Shown here piece by piece: positions 1 through 9,341 of a DNA stretch of 64,000 nucleotides. The stretch covers positions 496,001 to 560,000 of the forward strand of contig NC_079261.1 in the NCBI RefSeq assembly GCF_947241705.1. Direction: 5' to 3'. Positions within the stretch are counted from its first letter, which is position 1, and each line of letters starts with the position of its first letter. Position numbers and translations under genes: made by a program. The DNA comes from Saccharomyces mikatae IFO 1815. Taxonomy: Eukaryota > Ascomycota > Saccharomycetes > Saccharomycetales > Saccharomycetaceae. Below the pieces are notes generated by a model that was not told the origin of the DNA, did not search any database, and saw only the letters and a program-made list of their open reading frames with translations.

Positions 1-67
1 GTCTTGCATGGCCACGATTGATCAATTCTAAGGTGACATGTGGTTCGTATCCTTCTATATCTTCCAT
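1..67 (-). CDS. ATF2: Alcohol O-acetyltransferase, 5' end only
   Basis: Only the first 22 codons lie in the window; the gene runs off the left edge. Read on the minus strand from the ATG at 67, the peptide begins MEDIEGYEPHVTLELINRGH, which matches the start of S. cerevisiae Atf2 with a few substitutions. Atf2 transfers acetyl groups from acetyl-CoA to alcohols and sterols, making volatile acetate esters and acetylating steroids at the endoplasmic reticulum. None of its catalytic part is visible. In S. cerevisiae ATF2 (YGR177C) lies next to PBP1 in the same orientation, and that context supports the call. Confidence 0.9.
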   Translation of the reverse strand, partial: MEDIEGYEPHVTLELINRGHAR

Positions 68-583
68 AATTCACCGGCAATTTTCTCCTTTTGAACCTAT
101 TGTTCGTTTGAATGTATTACAGAGCGTTTTCATAGTAGGATAAACACAGCTGCTACGTGCAGAATTCCCTGCACATTCACTATTGTGTTTTAAGTAGCTA
201 ATTGCTCTATTTTCACAAGCCTCGAAGAGCGTTAATTTTGTCATATCGTTTACACTCGTTTATGACTTCGAAAAAAATTTCAGTACTACAATAGGAAATT
301 TGCTAGTCTCGTTTAGGCGCTACTTCCAATATTTATCGGCGCCTTATAGAGTTCAATGTTGCCTGAATTTTAGCGGTTAGGATGTTGATGACTTCTGTTT
401 AGTAAAAAGCATGTGTTAACAAGAGAGAAAGGAAGAATAGGCAAGATTTGATGATTAATTCAAGCACTTTGATCAAACAAAAAAATTTGTGTCATTCATT
501 GTTAAAAAGTACGGGACACATACCGTTTTATATAGTGCATGAAGTTATGATTATATATTGCTTTTGCCTATGTACATCCTTCA
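68..583. other. Intergenic region between ATF2 and PBP1
   Basis: This stretch is the upstream region of ATF2 and the downstream region of PBP1. It is AT-rich. I see no tRNA, repeat or convincing coding frame in it. Confidence 0.6.
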
Positions 584-2749
584 CTATTTATGGCCATTAG
601 TACTGCTACTGTGGTTTCCATGGTGGTTAGTCTGGTGGTAATTCCTCCCGTGTCCATGATTGTGCATTGCCGAACTACTTGCTGGCATGCCAGACGGGCC
701 TGATCCCATCATTCCTTGAAATGGCATGCCCCCTGGATACCCAAATGCTCCCATAGGTGCGCCAGGGCCTGCTGCCATAAAACCTGTAGGCATATGAGGC
801 GAAATATTCCCTCCCCCTTCTTCAGTCCCATTGTTACCCATAACTGGCATCATTTGAGGCATCGATGGGTGATAAAACATTGGCTGAGGTTGGAATGGCA
901 TATACATACCCATTGATCCCGCAGCAAAGCCATTCATCATAGGATTTGGTGACGCTGAAGGACCTCCCATAGGGAACCCCATCATTCCGCCCATATTGAT
1001 ACCCATATTTGGATTCATTCCAGGCGCACCATTACCCATGGCGTTCATTTGGCGTTGTTGGAATTTGGTTTGAGCCTCTTGAATAGCTGTGTCCTCATCG
1101 GGGAAAAATGTCTTGTAAGATTCTTCAATTGTATTGAGCCAAGTCGGCGCGGTAAAATAAGGTTTTTCAATAAAGAATGGTTCCATATTCTCCGATACAT
1201 TATCGCCTCTCTGTTTTTCATCATGTGCCTCTTTGGATTTGATAAACATATTGAAGCTTTTCCCGAAAGCGACTCTCTTGGCGTCATTAGTATGAGGATT
1301 TTTAGCCCCAAAAAAGGAACCATGATTGCGTCTTCTCGAAGAGGTACTAGATCTTGTGGTGTGACCAGCCGACGATTGACCTGGAGACATGTTGCTGCCA
1401 CTTCTTCTAGATTCTGATTTCCCTGCCGGGACCTGTGCAGTAGGAGAGACAGTTCTAGCAGAGGGAGTTTTGCTAGTTGGTTTCGGAGGCAACGATGAAT
1501 TAGATTTCAAGGTGGAGTTTGATCTTTTTAAGACTTCTGGCATATCCTTCGGCATATCATATGGAACCTTGAACTTCTCGGAAAATTTTTTCAATTCTTC
1601 AATTTGTGCCTCTTTACTGCTCAAATTTTTCTTTTTCTTGGAAATCTTTTGTGCAGTATTTCCCTCTTTTGGTTCTTCTACAGAAGCAGCAATATCCGTA
1701 GTAACAATATTTTCATTGTTGTTAGAATTAGTTGAAGAAATGATTGCTGGATCCATATGATGAGGCTGCTGTCTTAAGGTGGGTGGAACATATCTGTTCC
1801 CCTTATTCGAGTTGGGTTTGGAGTTGCTTTTCAAAGCGGCCAACAACTCATCACCTCTTCTGTCAACCCCAGAGTATAAATCTTCTTCATCTAAGCCAGA
1901 ATCATCAACAATGATGCCTCTGTCTTCTGAAATGTGAATATTACCGGAAGCACCTTGTGATTCAATCTCTTTGGCAATTCTTTCGGCTTCCTGTAGCCTC
2001 TTACCATAATTAGGGTCATTCTTATTAATTTTTGTTGTGTACAAATGTTCATCAAAAGTTGACTTTACACCAAATTTTTTCTCGTTCACAGCAAATTGAT
2101 CCCAAGTGGCCGAATCGTCTTCTAAAGCTTGACCCTTGCTCATATCGAAATGTTCCGTGCCTTCTTCCGGTGCCCATTTTTCCAACTTACGCTCTTTAAT
2201 TTCTCTGCCAGAGCCAGAGATATCAACATCAGTTTTGAATTTAGAACTTTCATTCGGTTCTTCATTGACTTTCTCCTTTTCATTACTAGCTCTGGCGGAT
2301 GTTACCTCTTGAGCTTTAGAATTTTCCCATTTCTCATCCAGAGACAAATCAATGTTCCTCAATTCCAGTTCAGCGACATCTTCACCATGAATCAATAAGG
2401 TTTCCCCCAAAGTTTTAGCCAGCTCATCAACCGAGCTACTAACTCCTGAGTCAGAAACTCTGGGGAATCTCAAGACAACATCAATACCATTAGTAGATTC
2501 CAAATTACAAGATACCAATAACCCGGTATATTTCACACCAGAAGTGACAGTAACTGTTACATTAGAACCAATGCTGTTGGCCAATAGATAATCTTGACGG
2601 TCGTCGAAGTTTTTCGTAGTTTCAGCGCTTTCATAAAACATCAAACCGTTGTTTTGATTAGGACCACCTCCATTTGTGTAGTTGTTCTCAAGATTACCTC
2701 CCTTTCTCGAGTTTATAGAGCTATCTCTTTTCCTGAAGTTTCCCTTCAT
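584..2749 (-). CDS. PBP1: Pbp1, yeast ataxin-2 orthologue
   Basis: The 721-residue protein matches S. cerevisiae Pbp1 (722 residues). Pbp1 binds Pab1, influences poly(A) tail length, supports stress granules and, in respiring cells, forms condensates that restrain TORC1. An Lsm-type domain lies at about residues 50-135 and an LsmAD segment at about 215-270. A long low-complexity middle is rich in Ser, Asn and Lys. The C-terminal region from about residue 565 is rich in Met, Gly and Pro; the matching segment in S. cerevisiae acts as a methionine-based redox sensor. The tail is rich in His and Asn. The gene follows ATF2 in the same direction, as on chromosome VII. Confidence 0.96.
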   Translation of the reverse strand: MKGNFRKRDSSINSRKGGNLENNYTNGGGPNQNNGLMFYESAETTKNFDDRQDYLLANSIGSNVTVTVTSGVKYTGLLVSCNLESTNGIDVVLRFPRVSDSGVSSSVDELAKTLGETLLIHGEDVAELELRNIDLSLDEKWENSKAQEVTSARASNEKEKVNEEPNESSKFKTDVDISGSGREIKERKLEKWAPEEGTEHFDMSKGQALEDDSATWDQFAVNEKKFGVKSTFDEHLYTTKINKNDPNYGKRLQEAERIAKEIESQGASGNIHISEDRGIIVDDSGLDEEDLYSGVDRRGDELLAALKSNSKPNSNKGNRYVPPTLRQQPHHMDPAIISSTNSNNNENIVTTDIAASVEEPKEGNTAQKISKKKKNLSSKEAQIEELKKFSEKFKVPYDMPKDMPEVLKRSNSTLKSNSSLPPKPTSKTPSARTVSPTAQVPAGKSESRRSGSNMSPGQSSAGHTTRSSTSSRRRNHGSFFGAKNPHTNDAKRVAFGKSFNMFIKSKEAHDEKQRGDNVSENMEPFFIEKPYFTAPTWLNTIEESYKTFFPDEDTAIQEAQTKFQQRQMNAMGNGAPGMNPNMGINMGGMMGFPMGGPSASPNPMMNGFAAGSMGMYMPFQPQPMFYHPSMPQMMPVMGNNGTEEGGGNISPHMPTGFMAAGPGAPMGAFGYPGGMPFQGMMGSGPSGMPASSSAMHNHGHGRNYHQTNHHGNHSSSTNGHK

Positions 2750-3200
2750 ACTGTTTGAAATAACGAGTTCTTTTAATCAGTTCCGTGCCTAGAGATATTG
2801 GCTTTTATATCAAATCAACTTTCAAAGATTGAATCTACTGTTTCCCCTTCAAGGTCAATTTGGAAATAAGTGAAACGTCTTCTGGAATGAACAGAAAAAA
2901 AGGTAGAAGGAACGTGAATAAATGATCTTATATCTTCCTTATAGATCTATTCTATGTTAGATGCCAGTTGAAGGGATGCCTCAAAAAAATGCAAATCCAA
3001 AATAAAGGAAGCGTCTCTCAATCAAGCTTTGGTTTCCTTCTTTTTTTCTTCGAGTTTTTCATAAAATTTACTGGGGGCCCTTCAAGGTTTTCTGAGACAA
3101 GTTAATGGAGATATTTGATAACCCGGATGTCTATAATACACGATTATATATCGAATAACTAGTTTATGCATTATAATCATGATTATAAAGGCGGAGATCT
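2750..3200. other. Intergenic region between PBP1 and OKP1
   Basis: This is the PBP1 promoter side plus the OKP1 3' side. It contains short T- and A-rich runs. I recognise no gene, repeat family or specific operator. Confidence 0.6.
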
Positions 3201-4430
3201 TCATTCCCGTATATCTTCGTCGGTCTCGTCCTGATGATCTGAATGGCGAGGTACTATCGCTTCTTTTATTTCCTGTTCATATGCGTTTGAAACCACTTGA
3301 TCCATGGTTCCTTTAAGTTCTCGTGACTTGTTCGTATATTCTAGTAAAGAAGGTAGTAACGATAGAACTTCTTTCTTATCAAGCCCAACATCGGTCGTAC
3401 TTTTTATGGGATCGTTCAACAGCAAATTCAATTCGTTGTTATCATTTGTAAAGATGACTTGGCCCCCTGTGCGAGCAGATCCATTGGTCGATTCTAAGCC
3501 ATATGTGTATTCCATAGCTTTATTGAGTGCCGGATGAAGATCTCTTTGTATCAACTTCTCGGTAAGTCGCTTCCTGTTGTTTGTTTTTAGATTCCTGCAC
3601 AATTTCTTTGTTTCTTCCAAAAGTTTTCGCTCACGTGAAAGATTTACTTCCAATCTCTCACAATTTTGCAGTTCTTGAGAGTAGCGGTTCTGAATAAATT
3701 GCCTCTTGGAATAGATATACTCAATATCCAGGTCTCTTTCGGATATCCTCGACGGAAATTTTGCCTGTCTTAGCTTCTTGTTTATTTTTGTCAAGATTAT
3801 TTCAAGCAAGCGCTCCTTTTTAGAGTATATCCTTCTCAGCTCATTACTATCGCCATGTGTCATTTGATTAAGCTCATTTTCGTACTTCTCAAAGATAGAG
3901 TCAAGAGCACTTACAGTGTTAGTCTCTAGTAAACGAAATATAGAGCCCAACATTATTTTAGAAGGCTTCTTCCAATGCTTCAACTCATAATTGCGCGGCA
4001 ATCTTTCTCTATACTCAGTTTGTATAACCTTTCCGAATTCCCAAGGTCGTACGCTATTTTCTTCATTCGTTACGTTTTCATCCGATAAATCTCGTTGCAC
4101 TTTACTTAAGTTCTCCTTGTTTACCTCAAATCGGAGTTGTTTAGATTCTTTATAGTGGGGTTGTCCAGCTATTCCGCTCCTGCGATCTTCTTTTTCTTCC
4201 TCTTCCTCTTCAGCATCATCAGAGTTTTCATAAAATAGTGTCTTCTTCAATCCAGTGTTTTTGGCTTCTGGTGCTACATCCAAGCGTAAAGTTTTGATAT
4301 CATTTACGTTCATAAGAATGCTGCTATCGCTTTCGGACGCATTTTCGTTGGGAGACGAATCCATAGCTTCGTCATTGTTGATGGAATCGTTCTCAATGTT
4401 TTGAAGAAAATCTTTTCTATTAGCTACCAT
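3201..4430 (-). CDS. OKP1: Inner kinetochore (COMA/Ctf19 complex) subunit Okp1
   Basis: The 409-residue protein matches S. cerevisiae Okp1 (406 residues). Okp1, the CENP-Q orthologue, pairs with Ame1 in the COMA complex and links centromeric nucleosomes to the outer kinetochore. The N-terminal 130 residues are acidic, rich in Ser/Asn and divergent. The conserved core begins near residue 135 with RPWEFGKVIQTEYRERLPRN. Charged heptad-like sequence at about residues 190-310 fits the known coiled coil with Ame1. The C-terminus is acidic and poorly conserved. Fast divergence outside the core is typical of kinetochore proteins. Confidence 0.95.
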   Translation of the reverse strand: MVANRKDFLQNIENDSINNDEAMDSSPNENASESDSSILMNVNDIKTLRLDVAPEAKNTGLKKTLFYENSDDAEEEEEEKEDRRSGIAGQPHYKESKQLRFEVNKENLSKVQRDLSDENVTNEENSVRPWEFGKVIQTEYRERLPRNYELKHWKKPSKIMLGSIFRLLETNTVSALDSIFEKYENELNQMTHGDSNELRRIYSKKERLLEIILTKINKKLRQAKFPSRISERDLDIEYIYSKRQFIQNRYSQELQNCERLEVNLSRERKLLEETKKLCRNLKTNNRKRLTEKLIQRDLHPALNKAMEYTYGLESTNGSARTGGQVIFTNDNNELNLLLNDPIKSTTDVGLDKKEVLSLLPSLLEYTNKSRELKGTMDQVVSNAYEQEIKEAIVPRHSDHQDETDEDIRE

Positions 4431-4846
4431 TCAATATTGTCAGCTTTAATACAGTTTCAATTAGTGATTTTGAAGAGTCCAGAGTCACCTGTTTGTTATT
4501 CCCATATACCCCATTGACTTTGATGGTAAACAAAATAGTTGCATTGAGATAGGCCGGGTAACTAACATCATTTTCTAAAGAACAAGAGAGTTATTCAGTG
4601 GGTTAATTGAAGCACACACACATATATATATATATATATATAAATAACATGAGTTCTCTTTTAACATCTTCTTTGCTACCTGCTAAAATAGAAAGGACAG
4701 AGGAAAAATCGATACGATAAATATAAAAAAAACTGTAATCTCTTTCCAATTATGTCTACTTAAGTTTAGTTGTACTGTACCTAGGCATATATAGATATAT
4801 ATAAATAAAAGTGGTCAGGAATGAAAGAAGGCACGTCATTGCTGGC
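4431..4846. other. Intergenic region between OKP1 and RNR4, with a dinucleotide repeat
   Basis: This is the OKP1 upstream region and the RNR4 3' region. At about 4613-4642 a short CA run passes into a TA run, a simple microsatellite. I see nothing else specific. Confidence 0.6.
4613..4642. repeat. (CA)n-(TA)n microsatellite
   Basis: About 30 bp of alternating CA then TA dinucleotides lies in the OKP1-RNR4 intergenic region. Such tracts vary in length by polymerase slippage. No function is implied. Confidence 0.8.
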
Positions 4847-5884
4847 TTAAAAGTCATCGTCGAAGTTGATCTCCTTGGATGGTGTAGCAGACTTGGACAT
4901 GTCACTGGCCTTTTGATAGTCGGAAACCTTCTTTTCAAAGAAAGTGGTCTTACCAGCGGTAGCAACATCATCCATGAATTCAAATGGGTTGGCAGCATTG
5001 TAGTACTTTTCGTTACCAAAACCTTGTAGCAGGCCATCAGCAACAAATTCTATGTAAGCGTGAATGTTCTTCAAATCCATACCGAATTTTTCTACTGGCA
5101 AAGAGTTCGAGTAGTATTCCTTTTCAATTTCCACAGCTTCAGTGATGATTCTTTCAGTGATCTTCACATTTGGTTTAGTTCTCAAATGAGCAAACAACAA
5201 ACATGAAAAGTCGGTGTAAGCACCTCTGTCTCTACAGATATTTCTGTTTGCCATGGCCAAACCTGGCATGATATTCTTGTCGGTCAACCAGAACATGGAA
5301 GCGTAGTTACCGGCTTGGAAAATACCTTCCTTGGCAGCAAATGCTACTAGTCTTTCGCCGTACAAGCTGTCATCGTTGGAAATCCATCTTTCAATGAAGG
5401 AAGCCTTATGCTTGACTTCAGGCAAAGTGGCAACTTCCTTGAATAGAGGGATGTTCTTAGGGTCCTTGAAAAAGGCATCAACCATCATGGAGTAAACTTC
5501 AGAATAGATGTTCTCCATCATGATTTGGAACCCGTAGAAACTCTTACCTTCAGGGTTCTGCAACTGGGCAGAGAAGTTTTCAATCAAGTACTTGTTGACA
5601 AGGTTGTCAGAAGAAATGGATAAAGCCAACAAGTTACCGATATACGTCTTCTGGTCTTCAGTCAATTTTTGGAAGTCTTCGGTATCCTTAGCCAATTCGA
5701 TTTCTTCCGCAGTCCAGAAAGAGGCCTCGACCTTCTTGTAAGCAGCCCAAATTTCGTGGTATTTGATAGGGAACATAACAAATCTACGGCTGTTTTCCAT
5801 CAAAAGGATTTCATCCTTTTCAGCTTCTTTCATATCATGACGTTCCTGTTGGAATGTCTTCAAGAATTGGTTGTGTGCTTCCAT
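4847..5884 (-). CDS. RNR4: Ribonucleotide reductase small subunit Rnr4
   Basis: The 345-residue protein equals S. cerevisiae Rnr4 in length and is nearly identical. Rnr4 pairs with Rnr2 to form the small subunit of class Ia ribonucleotide reductase, which makes dNTPs with Rnr1. The ferritin-like fold is recognisable, but as in the family Rnr4 lacks several iron-binding residues of true R2 proteins. It therefore acts as a structural partner and chaperone for Rnr2 cofactor assembly. The C-terminus ends in the acidic EINFDDDF. The upstream region carries X-box sequences (entries at 6261 and 6629), which fits DNA-damage control through Rfx1/Crt1. Confidence 0.97.
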   Translation of the reverse strand: MEAHNQFLKTFQQERHDMKEAEKDEILLMENSRRFVMFPIKYHEIWAAYKKVEASFWTAEEIELAKDTEDFQKLTEDQKTYIGNLLALSISSDNLVNKYLIENFSAQLQNPEGKSFYGFQIMMENIYSEVYSMMVDAFFKDPKNIPLFKEVATLPEVKHKASFIERWISNDDSLYGERLVAFAAKEGIFQAGNYASMFWLTDKNIMPGLAMANRNICRDRGAYTDFSCLLFAHLRTKPNVKITERIITEAVEIEKEYYSNSLPVEKFGMDLKNIHAYIEFVADGLLQGFGNEKYYNAANPFEFMDDVATAGKTTFFEKKVSDYQKASDMSKSATPSKEINFDDDF

Positions 5885-6260
5885 TGTAATAAATAATTGC
5901 TAGTATGCGTTGCGCGGGGCTGTGTGGCTCAAAAAGATCTATTCTGTAATACCGAAATTTTATTTTCCCTTTTAAATGTTTTTTTTTTCTTTGTTTCGAG
6001 ACAAGGCCTTTTGCAAAAAAAAAGTAAAAAAGTGAAAATTGATAGTGTAAGGGGACAGAGGTGGGGTTAGAAACTGATGTATCTATTAATGCTGTCTTTC
6101 AATCAAAAACGAAGAGGCAAAAAGAGTAGATAAGTGGAAGATAAAGAATAAAACTTCAGGAATATGAAGATTCAATCGCTGTTTTTATACGCCAGAGCTT
6201 CATTAGACCAAGCAAGGAACGGTCGTCGTCCACCGATTACAGTAAGCAAAGAGGATGGTG

Positions 6261-6273
6261 TTGCCACAACAAC
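6261..6273 (+). promoter_or_regulatory. Weak X-box (Rfx1/Crt1 site), candidate
   Basis: TTGCCACAACAAC matches the X-box consensus TTGCCATGGCAAC at 10 of 13 positions, with both half-sites intact. It lies about 380 bp upstream of the RNR4 start codon. DNA-damage-inducible RNR promoters typically combine strong and weak X-boxes. This is a motif match only. Confidence 0.5.
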
Positions 6274-6628
6274 GCCCATCGGGAAGGCAAGAGACGCTGT
6301 GCTGAACAATAACTGCCAAAATATGGTTCTCGCACACTAAAAGCGGCGCACGAAAACGCGGTTTTCAGCATGCGAAATCTGTTACTGTCTGGTTTCTGGT
6401 GCTTAATTTTAAGTGGTCGTACCTGCTGCCAGACACAGGTGCGGTGTGTGGGTTATGGTACCCTCAAAAAAGGAAACGAAGATAGGCGCACGGTGCTTAT
6501 TAAGCGAAGAGACGGCCTCACAGAATGAGCAGACCACACGAGCGATGGAGGCGCTCACGGGATTCGGTAGAGTGGGGCTTGCTCATGTTCTGTTGCTGGT
6601 TATGGGCGAAGAGGAGCCGGGTGGTGGT

Positions 6629-6641
6629 TTGCCATGGCAAC
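6629..6641 (+). promoter_or_regulatory. Perfect X-box (Rfx1/Crt1 site)
   Basis: TTGCCATGGCAAC is an exact match to the strong X-box bound by the repressor Rfx1/Crt1, which recruits Tup1-Ssn6 and is released after Mec1-Rad53-Dun1 signalling. It lies about 745 bp upstream of RNR4, rather far for a yeast operator. No other protein-coding promoter lies nearer, so RNR4 is the likely target. Confidence 0.6.
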
Positions 6642-6665
6642 CACTTTAGAAAGAGAATCACATAG

Positions 6666-6798
6666 ACGCGTAAACACTGTTACAGAATAGTCGTATAGAA
6701 TTGTAATAGTGGCAGCAATCAGGTGGTTCTCGCGTTGTTATCTCCAGATTCCTCAGTTTCTATGAAACGTAAACATCTTGTGAACGTACTAGACGCGT
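6666..6798. promoter_or_regulatory. Two MCB hexamers (MBF sites), candidate
   Basis: ACGCGT occurs at 6666-6671 and again at 6793-6798. MBF (Mbp1-Swi6) binds this hexamer in promoters of S-phase genes. The distance to RNR4 is about 780-910 bp, so any role in that gene is uncertain. Confidence 0.35.
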
Positions 6799-6972
6799 AT
6801 TGTATTCTGTTTTGTCAAAACTAGACTTTGCCCGTCTTCGCCCTTTCCCTTTTTTGCCTGCAGTGTTTGTTTTATTGGGAGAAACACACAGAAAAAGAAA
6901 AGCCATGTGTAGCAGTACTACGCAAGAAAACTGAGCGAAAGCTTATCAATTTTGATAAGAGCAAAAAAGATA

Positions 6973-7087
6973 TGGTTGCTAAGAGATTCGAACTCTTGCA
7001 TCTTACGATACCTGAGTGTTCCCACGGTTAACCGCGGTCAAGATATTTTCTTGAATCAGGCGCCTTAGACCGCTCGGCCAAACAACC
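6973..7087 (-). tRNA. tL(CAA): tRNA-Leu(CAA) with intron
   Basis: On the minus strand this reads as the yeast pre-tRNA-Leu3 sequence, starting GGTTGTTTGGCCGAGCGG and ending CTTAGCAACCA before CCA addition. The anticodon is CAA. An intron of about 33 nt (7017-7049) follows the base 3' of the anticodon; it contains a self-pairing segment and a stretch that can pair with the anticodon loop. Removing it leaves an 82-nt tRNA with a normal 7-nt anticodon loop. A T6 run just downstream (about 6963-6968 read on the minus strand) serves as the RNA polymerase III terminator. It recruits Ty1-type insertions, which explains the LTRs upstream. Confidence 0.97.
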
Positions 7088-7519
7088 GCTTCTTGTTGGA
7101 TTTTTAGTTTCAAGACGTAGTATGTCTTTAGGACAACGTACGGTCACGGGGATAGCGCAAACAATCCTGAGAGTTTCTCTAAAGTGATTGGGGGAGATAA
7201 TGGCGCGGTACAACACTGTGCACGTGGTTTTATCAGCAACTACATATTCTGATATAGCGTTTCTAATGATGTCATTGAAGGTCCGCCAAGATGTGGTTTT
7301 CGCAGGCTAAAACTGCTAGAACAATCTTTTATGAGGGGCCCATACTACTTGGCTAAATTAATTGGTCTATTTTTATTGGCGTGGGCGTCAACCATCCGTT
7401 GAGCCAGTACAACGCATTATTATCACTTTTATTATCAAACATGCTATTAGAATGCTGCTGAATGCAGTGTTTAGAAATTCGTCAACTTCAGTTAAGGCCG
7501 AACGTAATAACAATGATGT
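7088..7519. other. tRNA-Leu upstream flank
   Basis: About 430 bp lies between the tRNA 5' end and the first delta LTR. I recognise no gene or repeat. Old LTR debris beyond recognition is possible in such tRNA-flanking DNA. Confidence 0.5.
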
Positions 7520-7851
7520 TGTTGTAATATAAATCAACTATCATCTACTAACTAGTAGTCATATTACTAGTATATTATCATATACGGTGTTAGAAGATGA
7601 CGCAAATGATGAGATATAGTCATCTAAACTAGTGGAAGCTGAAACGCAAGGATTGATAATGTAATAGGATCAATGAATAAGAACATATAAAACGATGATA
7701 ATAATGTTTATAGAATTGTGTAGAATTGCAGATTCCCTTTTATGGATTCCTAAATCCCTGAGGAGAACTTCTAGTATATCTACATACTTAATATTATTGC
7801 CTTATAAAAAATGGAATCCCAAAAATTACATCAAACTCCACTATTATCTCA
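7520..7851 (+). mobile_element. Solo delta LTR (Ty1/Ty2 family)
   Basis: A 332-bp element starts TGTTG and ends TCTCA. It has the typical delta interior, including the direct repeats around the CTAGTAG region, the TATAAAA region and the start of the TYA reading frame near the 3' end. It is flanked by a perfect 5-bp target-site duplication, GATGT, at 7515-7519 and 7852-7856. This is a solo LTR left by recombination between the two LTRs of a full element. It lies about 430 bp upstream of the tRNA-Leu gene, in the usual Ty1 target zone. The intact duplication suggests a fairly recent insertion. Confidence 0.93.
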
Positions 7852-8122
7852 GATGTAATATGATAGTGTTAAATAGTTGTACCTATATAACTCCCGCATT
7901 TGCGGACGGCATATCCCAGAAGAAAACTTTTAACGACTCTTTACCCACAATACTATTGCTCTTGTCAAAATGAAACCACTGAAATTAGCAAACAACCATT
8001 ACTGCCTTTCAGTTTTCGTAACTTGCAAACATAGGTTCTTTATAGAGAATAAAGACTAGAGGGTGAATACAAAATTTACTACCCACTAGTTTGCTGTGAA
8101 GGATAAACAAGTACGGTATTAC

Positions 8123-8457
8123 TGAGAAACTGGGTAGTTTCAAGATAATTGTTCAATTTCCATTATTATATTAGGGTAATGTCGTTAAGTGCACGTAGTA
8201 TAGTAGGTGTTCCTCTCGAGGATTCGGGAATCCAAAGAGAATCTATAACTCTATATAATAACGATGTTGATTTTTCTTCTAGCGTTTTTCACGTTGTCAT
8301 TCATTATCCTATTAGATTATCAATATTGGCCTTTCAGCCTCCACCAACTTCGATAATTGTTTCTTACAGTTTTTGTCATCTTCTTTACATTGTGTATGGA
8401 AGCATACCAGTAACATAGTTGCTAGCCGCTAGATGATGCTTAAATCGTGTTCTAACA
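8123..8457 (-). mobile_element. Old degenerate solo delta LTR (Ty1/Ty2 family)
   Basis: On the minus strand this stretch aligns along its whole length with a delta LTR, from the 3' end TGAGAA (8123) to the 5' end TGTTAGA (8457), about 335 bp. The conserved CTCGAGG block, the region resembling TTGATAATCTAATAGG and the terminal parts are recognisable, but the whole has diverged widely. I see no target-site duplication. It is a much older relic than the delta at 7520 and lies inverted to it. Confidence 0.82.
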
Positions 8458-9023
8458 CTCCCATCGGGTCTTTTTATTTTTTATGTCTTCGTCCTGCAAT
8501 ACAGAGAGATGGCACATAACTTTGTCTTTTACTTGCTCGTGTCTCGAACATATGCAAGTTGCTTGACGGGTACTTTCCTTAACCCAAAGCCACCAGATTA
8601 ATTTTCTTGCTTGGTGTTTGTCGATATCTAGAATATGTTTACGTATATACCGATTCTGTAAAACGAAAATGATTAGTGCTAACGTTAGCGATCAGGTCCC
8701 TTACTAAGAGTTTCTTACGACGAGTCACTAAGAAACAATAGTGGCTTTCTGAACGGGGATATTGCAAGGATAGTAAATACACAGCAGAGTGTATTTCCTT
8801 TTCTCGGCTACACCGCTGCTACTATTTCTTCATTCTTATTTTCTGTTCTGCTGCATTTTTTTTTTAGGTGTGCCATATTTTTCCTGCCATTGCCGAAAAG
8901 TCAAATTTCCCAGCTCTGAGATTCACAGAGTGGACAAAGAGCTTGGAATTAAATAGCTGTCTGCTTTCAAACCGGTCAGTTTTATACGCAGCAACAACAG
9001 TTTGAGTTTAACTAATCACGAAA
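8458..9023. other. TIM13 upstream region
   Basis: This 566-bp region runs from the old delta relic to the TIM13 start. A T9 run lies at about 8858. I recognise no specific operator. Confidence 0.5.
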
Positions 9024-9341
9024 ATGGGTCTATCATCTATCTTTGGGGGCGGTGCACCATCTCAACAAAAGGAGACTGCCACTAGTGCTCAGACTACGAC
9101 AAACCCAGTAGCAAATGAATTGAAAAATCAGATTGCCCAAGAGTTGGCCGTGGCTAATGCGACTGAACTGGTGAACAAGATTTCTGAGAACTGTTTTGAA
9201 AAATGCTTGACTTCTCCATACACTTCAAGAAATGACGCATGTATTGATCAGTGCTTGGCCAAATATATGAGAAGTTGGAATGTCATATCAAAGGCTTACA
9301 TATCTAGAATCCAAAACGCCTCTGCCACTGGCGAGATTTAA
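9024..9341 (+). CDS. TIM13: Mitochondrial intermembrane-space chaperone Tim13
   Basis: The 105-residue protein has the same length as S. cerevisiae Tim13 and is nearly identical from residue 34 on. It has the twin CX3C motif of small Tim proteins (Cys57-Cys61 and Cys73-Cys77). These cysteines form two disulphides through Mia40/Erv1 import. Tim13 joins Tim8 in a hexamer that escorts hydrophobic precursors such as Tim23 across the intermembrane space. The N-terminal 30 residues are Gly/Ser/Thr-rich and variable. It converges with QCR9. Confidence 0.97.
   Translation: MGLSSIFGGGAPSQQKETATSAQTTTNPVANELKNQIAQELAVANATELVNKISENCFEKCLTSPYTSRNDACIDQCLAKYMRSWNVISKAYISRIQNASATGEI

Larger units (their letters stand above)
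5885..6972. other. RNR4 upstream region up to the tRNA-Leu gene
   Basis: A 1.1-kb non-coding stretch. It holds poly(dA/dT) runs near 5970-6030, a weak X-box at 6261, a perfect X-box at 6629 and two MCB hexamers at 6666 and 6793. A 78-codon open frame at 6413-6649 overlaps the X-box and looks spurious. Confidence 0.65.

Noticed and set aside
1389-1760. A 123-codon frame antisense to PBP1
   Set aside because: It lies wholly within a conserved gene on the other strand and has a skewed, Leu/Phe-rich composition typical of antisense shadows.
6413-6649. A 78-codon frame upstream of RNR4
   Set aside because: It begins in promoter sequence, overlaps the X-box and resembles no protein I know.
7852-8122. 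Remnant of Ty internal coding sequence between the two deltas
   Set aside because: The two LTRs point in opposite directions and differ greatly in age, and the sequence between them shows no Ty gag or pol similarity, so they are not the ends of one element.
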